DNA from: Nicotiana tabacum
Lineage: Eukaryota > Streptophyta > Magnoliopsida > Solanales > Solanaceae
Direction: 5' to 3'
Assembly: GCF_000715075.1 (NCBI RefSeq)
Contig: NC_134102.1
Coordinates: forward strand, 43,781,348 to 43,845,347
DNA length: 64,000 nt
Each line of letters starts with the position of its first letter. Position 1 is the stretch's first letter. Below the pieces are notes generated by a model that was not told the origin of the DNA, ran no database searches, and saw nothing but the letters and a program-made list of their open reading frames with translations. Below are positions 61,021 to 64,000 of this stretch, piece by piece. A program made the translations under genes and the position numbers.

Positions 61021-62302
61021 TGGTGCTTGTGAACCTTCCCCGGGGGCATACTGATAATAACAAACTAGCTACAGATCCCGCTGGCTGAGCTATGCTTGCA
61101 TCACCTCTCTTCGGACAATCCCTCATAACGTGGCCCGGATAATCACAAGTATAACAAACACCCAACCCCATACGGAACTGCCCGGCATACCGCTTACCAC
61201 ACTGAGCACATCGTGGCAAGGGCGGCCTCATCTGACTTGACTCACCCCTATACTGAGAACCTGAGGCCCTAAAATTCTGACCAGACCCTGAATATGTGGA
61301 ACGATCAAATCTCTTACCGCAAAACTGAGGGAGTGCGCTAGCCGATGGATGGGCTGGATACCTCGGGTATTGTAGTCTCTGACCACCTCGAAACTTACTA
61401 GAAGGACCCGAAGACCTCGCTCTCTTATTCTGGGCCCTATCATGCTCACGATCCATCCTCTGCTTCTGCTTACGCTCCTCTACACCCTGAGCATATGCCT
61501 GAATACGAGAAATATCCATGTCTGGCTGAAGTGAGACCGGTATACAATCATTAAGCAAGTGCAGTTCTAACCCCATCACAAACCGGTGAACCCGATCCTC
61601 CATCTTAGATATAATAGTAGGTGCATACCTAGCCAAAGAATCAAACTGAAGATTGTATCGAACACTCATGTTACCCTGCCGAAGGGTCAAGAACCTATCA
61701 ATTCTGGCCCGTCTAAGCTCTGGTGGCAAATAATGACAAAGAAAAGCTTTTGTAAACTCCTGCCACACTGTTGGAGGGGAATCCTTACCTCTGGACAATT
61801 ACCAAGACTCGTACCAATTAACTGCAACATCTTAGAGTCTATAGGAAGCTAGCTCGACTGACTCAGTCACAGTGGCCTTTATTATCCTCAATGTCCTCTG
61901 CATTCTATCAATAAATACCTGAGGGTCCTCATTTGGATCTGCCCCCGTGAATACCGCATGGTCTAAATTAATGAAATCACGAACCCTCGCACTGACAAAC
62001 CTATCTGCATAACCAATACTTACTTCCTGACATTGAGCCTGTGCGGCTACTAATCGAGTTAATAACTGAATAGCATCCCTCATCTCCTGACCCGGTACAT
62101 CCGGCTGAGGGGCTGAACGTACAGGGGCGGGCGCTGGAGCTGGTGCCCCTCGGAGCTCTCCTGGAGAGGGCGAGGTATGTGAAGTCTGAGATGGAATCTC
62201 ACTATGAGACTCTCCCCGAGCCCTGGTCACTCGTGGCATTCGGCTAGAAATCTCACCAGCCATAGACTTTCCCTTCTGGGCGGCTGTAGTCTTTGGAGGC
62301 AT
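61010..62302 (-). pseudogene. G2 gag (decayed)
   Basis: Starts MPPKTTAAQKGK at 62302. N-terminal basic and Pro/Ala-rich stretch (APAPAPAP), then the gag core (DFINLDHAVFTGADPNEDPQ, VWQEFTKAFLCHYLPPELR, RFLTLRQGNMSV). The CX2CX4HX4C knuckle CYTCDYPGHVMRDC is intact. Two TAA codons in 61799-61831 split one otherwise open frame, and a frameshift near the 3' end separates it from protease. Confidence 0.92.
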
Positions 62303-62479
62303 CGCTGAAAATATAACATATCGTTAGGAACATGAATTCTTATATCGCATGATCTAAGATGAAAAGAGAGGATAACATCCTATATGTCCTGTAGCCTCCT
62401 GTCTATAAGTGTGCTGCACAACACACCCATAAACAAGACTCTACTAGACACGGTCTTTAGACAACCCTAGGACAGAACT
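62303..62479 (-). other. G2 leader
   Basis: Leader between PBS and gag. Resembles the leader of the outer LARD-like element (5820-5940) in CCTAGGG, GTGTTGTGCA and GGAAGCTACA-type words. Confidence 0.7.
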
Positions 62480-62491
62480 GCTCTGATACCA
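62480..62491 (-). other. G2 primer binding site, initiator Met tRNA
   Basis: Minus strand TGGTATCAGAGC, three bases from the LTR edge. Confidence 0.9.
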
Positions 62492-62494
62492 CTT

Positions 62495-64000
62495 TGGCAT
62501 GACCAAAACCGATGGGCCGCGACGGGTGCCCGAATCCTACATGTCAAACATCCTTAAGCATGCGTTTAAGATATAAACATGAATAGTGTACGTGAGGGAA
62601 ACCTGTCCAAAATACATATATACATAAACATGCGGAATACAGTGGGGCGAGCCGGCAAGGCTGCTATAGACAACTATATATCCAAAACTAAAAGCTGACA
62701 AGGCCATATACTATCTAACTATACATAACTGTCTACAGATCTCTAATAGAAATACAACTGTATAATGTCGGGACTGAGCCACGTCATACCCATATATGTA
62801 TACAAGCATATCGTACCAAAATTAAAAGCAGCTCCGGATCAAGTGGAGCACGCCAACTCTCGCTGATCAAGGATCCTAAGAAAGGGGACCACCAGCTTGC
62901 CTACCTGCACCTGCGGGCATAAAACACAGGCCCCGGGAACTAGGGCGTCAGTACAAATAATGTACAGAGTATGTAAGTCATGAAAATCAGTACATAAGAG
63001 ACATAGATGAAACATGGAATAAGGAATTCCACCTGTAAGTCTAAATAACTTTGCAAATCCTGAAACAATTATAACACCATGCACGTGTGTGTAAATATCA
63101 TGTCATGCATAGGTATCAGTGTACATAATATCATCAAGCCTCTGAGGGCATCCCATCATATCATCTCGGCCATTGTGGGCAAAATCATCAAGATATACCA
63201 ACTGATCAGGTGATAGTGCGTATAGAATGCTGTAACCTTTTACCACATCCCATATACATATATATACATATAAATACGCGTATATAACGCCATCTGGTCA
63301 TGGGTCAATATACATGTATAAATGAATGAAATGCATGAAAATATGTTAATAATCTCAACATTCCCTTCGGATAAACTTTATCAATTGAGTATTATTCTGA
63401 GACCCATGAGTAGAATATATAATAATATGTTACATGGGGAATCAAAAACACAGAGACCCCTAGTATTTCTATGAATAGAGTCGCTGATGAAAATTGTGTG
63501 TTTGCTCATTTCTTCTTGTATCATTTGGATCATGCCAAAAAGAAAGAAGGGATAGCCTTAACATACCTGGAGTAGGAAAAAATCCGTGTGATATTCTTGA
63601 GAAGATTTACACTGTATTCCCTTAAAATTACAAAATCTCTGTTCGATTTATAAAACACCCGCACCCTTCTATGTTAGTTTCACATTGCTTTCGATGTTGG
63701 CTTTAGGATGCATTTCGTTAGCTTCATATTGTTTTCATGAAAAGCCTTTTCTAATTTCTCAAATGTTGAAGATATGAATCTTCTAATTTGTAAGATAAAT
63801 ATGTAGCCTTTTTCAAATTCAAGGCTTGTCTTTTAATTAGTTGCCACCTAATCCCAACCATGACTAATGAGTCATTGTTTTGGGTGGTGGTTGCTGCCAC
63901 ATTTTTTTTTTGGGGGGCGGGGGGGTTAATTCTTGTCTTATAATTTATTAATTAATTAGGTAATGTCCCGTTACCCGATAATTAACTAATTACCCACATA
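62495..64000 (-). repeat. G2 5' LTR, cut by window end
   Basis: Plus strand starts TGGCATGACCAAAACC. Colinear with 55458-56955. Scattered substitutions and small indels against the 3' LTR show that the insertion is not recent. Confidence 0.88.

Larger units (their letters stand above)
55458..64000 (-). mobile_element. Ty3/gypsy chromovirus G2 (probable Tekay/Del clade), 5' LTR truncated by window end
   Basis: Minus-strand order: 5' LTR (62495 to beyond the window), PBS, gag, protease, RT-RNase H, integrase with chromodomain-like C-terminus, PPT, 3' LTR (55458-57275). The internal region is 5.2 kb. The target copy at the left is ATTCC (55453-55457); the other is outside. By alignment of the LTRs about 0.3 kb is missing. 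Gene order and the C-terminal chromodomain place it among chromoviruses; the Tekay label is by resemblance only. Every domain has stops or frameshifts. Confidence 0.9.

Overview
This window is repeat-rich plant nuclear DNA with no host gene, tRNA or rRNA gene that I can support. LTR-retrotransposons using initiator-Met or Asp tRNA primers, a CACTA transposon, and LTR families with TGTCACGCCCCG-type or TGTTACACCCC-type ends suggest a Solanaceae genome, possibly Nicotiana. The genus guess rests on memory of similar repeats, not on a search.

Almost everything is a nest of elements inserted into each other. The oldest visible host is a plus-strand Ty3/gypsy chromovirus, G1 (LTR 3' part 51236-52720, PBS 52724, decayed gag-protease-RT to 55457). 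A second non-coding, LARD-like LTR element lies in the G1 LTR and occupies 1-51235: 5' LTR pieces at 1-172, 2730-3249 and 5718-5803; PBS at 5808; a 4.7 kb internal region with no recognisable proteins; a 13-G polypurine tract at 10481; and a 3' LTR from 10499 to 51235. Four further elements interrupt its LTRs. They are a 2.55 kb CACTA element (173-2726, TSD TTT), a solo LTR (3250-5712, TSD CCCCT), a giant 21 kb LTR-like element (10951-31926, TSD TGATC) and a 16.9 kb Athila-type complex (34235-51165, TSD CATAG). The two LTRs of the host element act as each other's empty-site control for three of these insertions.

The giant element is the most unusual object. Its TG...CA ends and 5-bp TSD enclose five full and one partial tandem copies of a 3.7-3.85 kb unit. 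Each unit carries its own array of 12-13 monomers of 69/70 bp. The 2.46 kb solo LTR at 3250 is a relative with one unit and about six monomers, so the giant looks like an LTR whose interior was amplified twice, at two scales.

The Athila complex, on the minus strand, has five LTRs in the order A-B-[gag-pol]-C-D-[small ORF]-E. The A/B and C/D pairs abut with the same 10-bp spacer. The first internal region is a decayed autonomous gag-pol. The second shares both ends with it, but gag-pol is replaced by a 201-codon reading frame that I do not recognise.

The right end (55458-64000) is a minus-strand chromovirus, G2, of probable Tekay/Del type. It is inserted in the RT of G1 and is complete except for the last part of its 5' LTR. 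Its gag, protease, RT-RNase H and integrase-chromodomain are all broken by stops and frameshifts. Nothing in the window looks capable of autonomous transposition.
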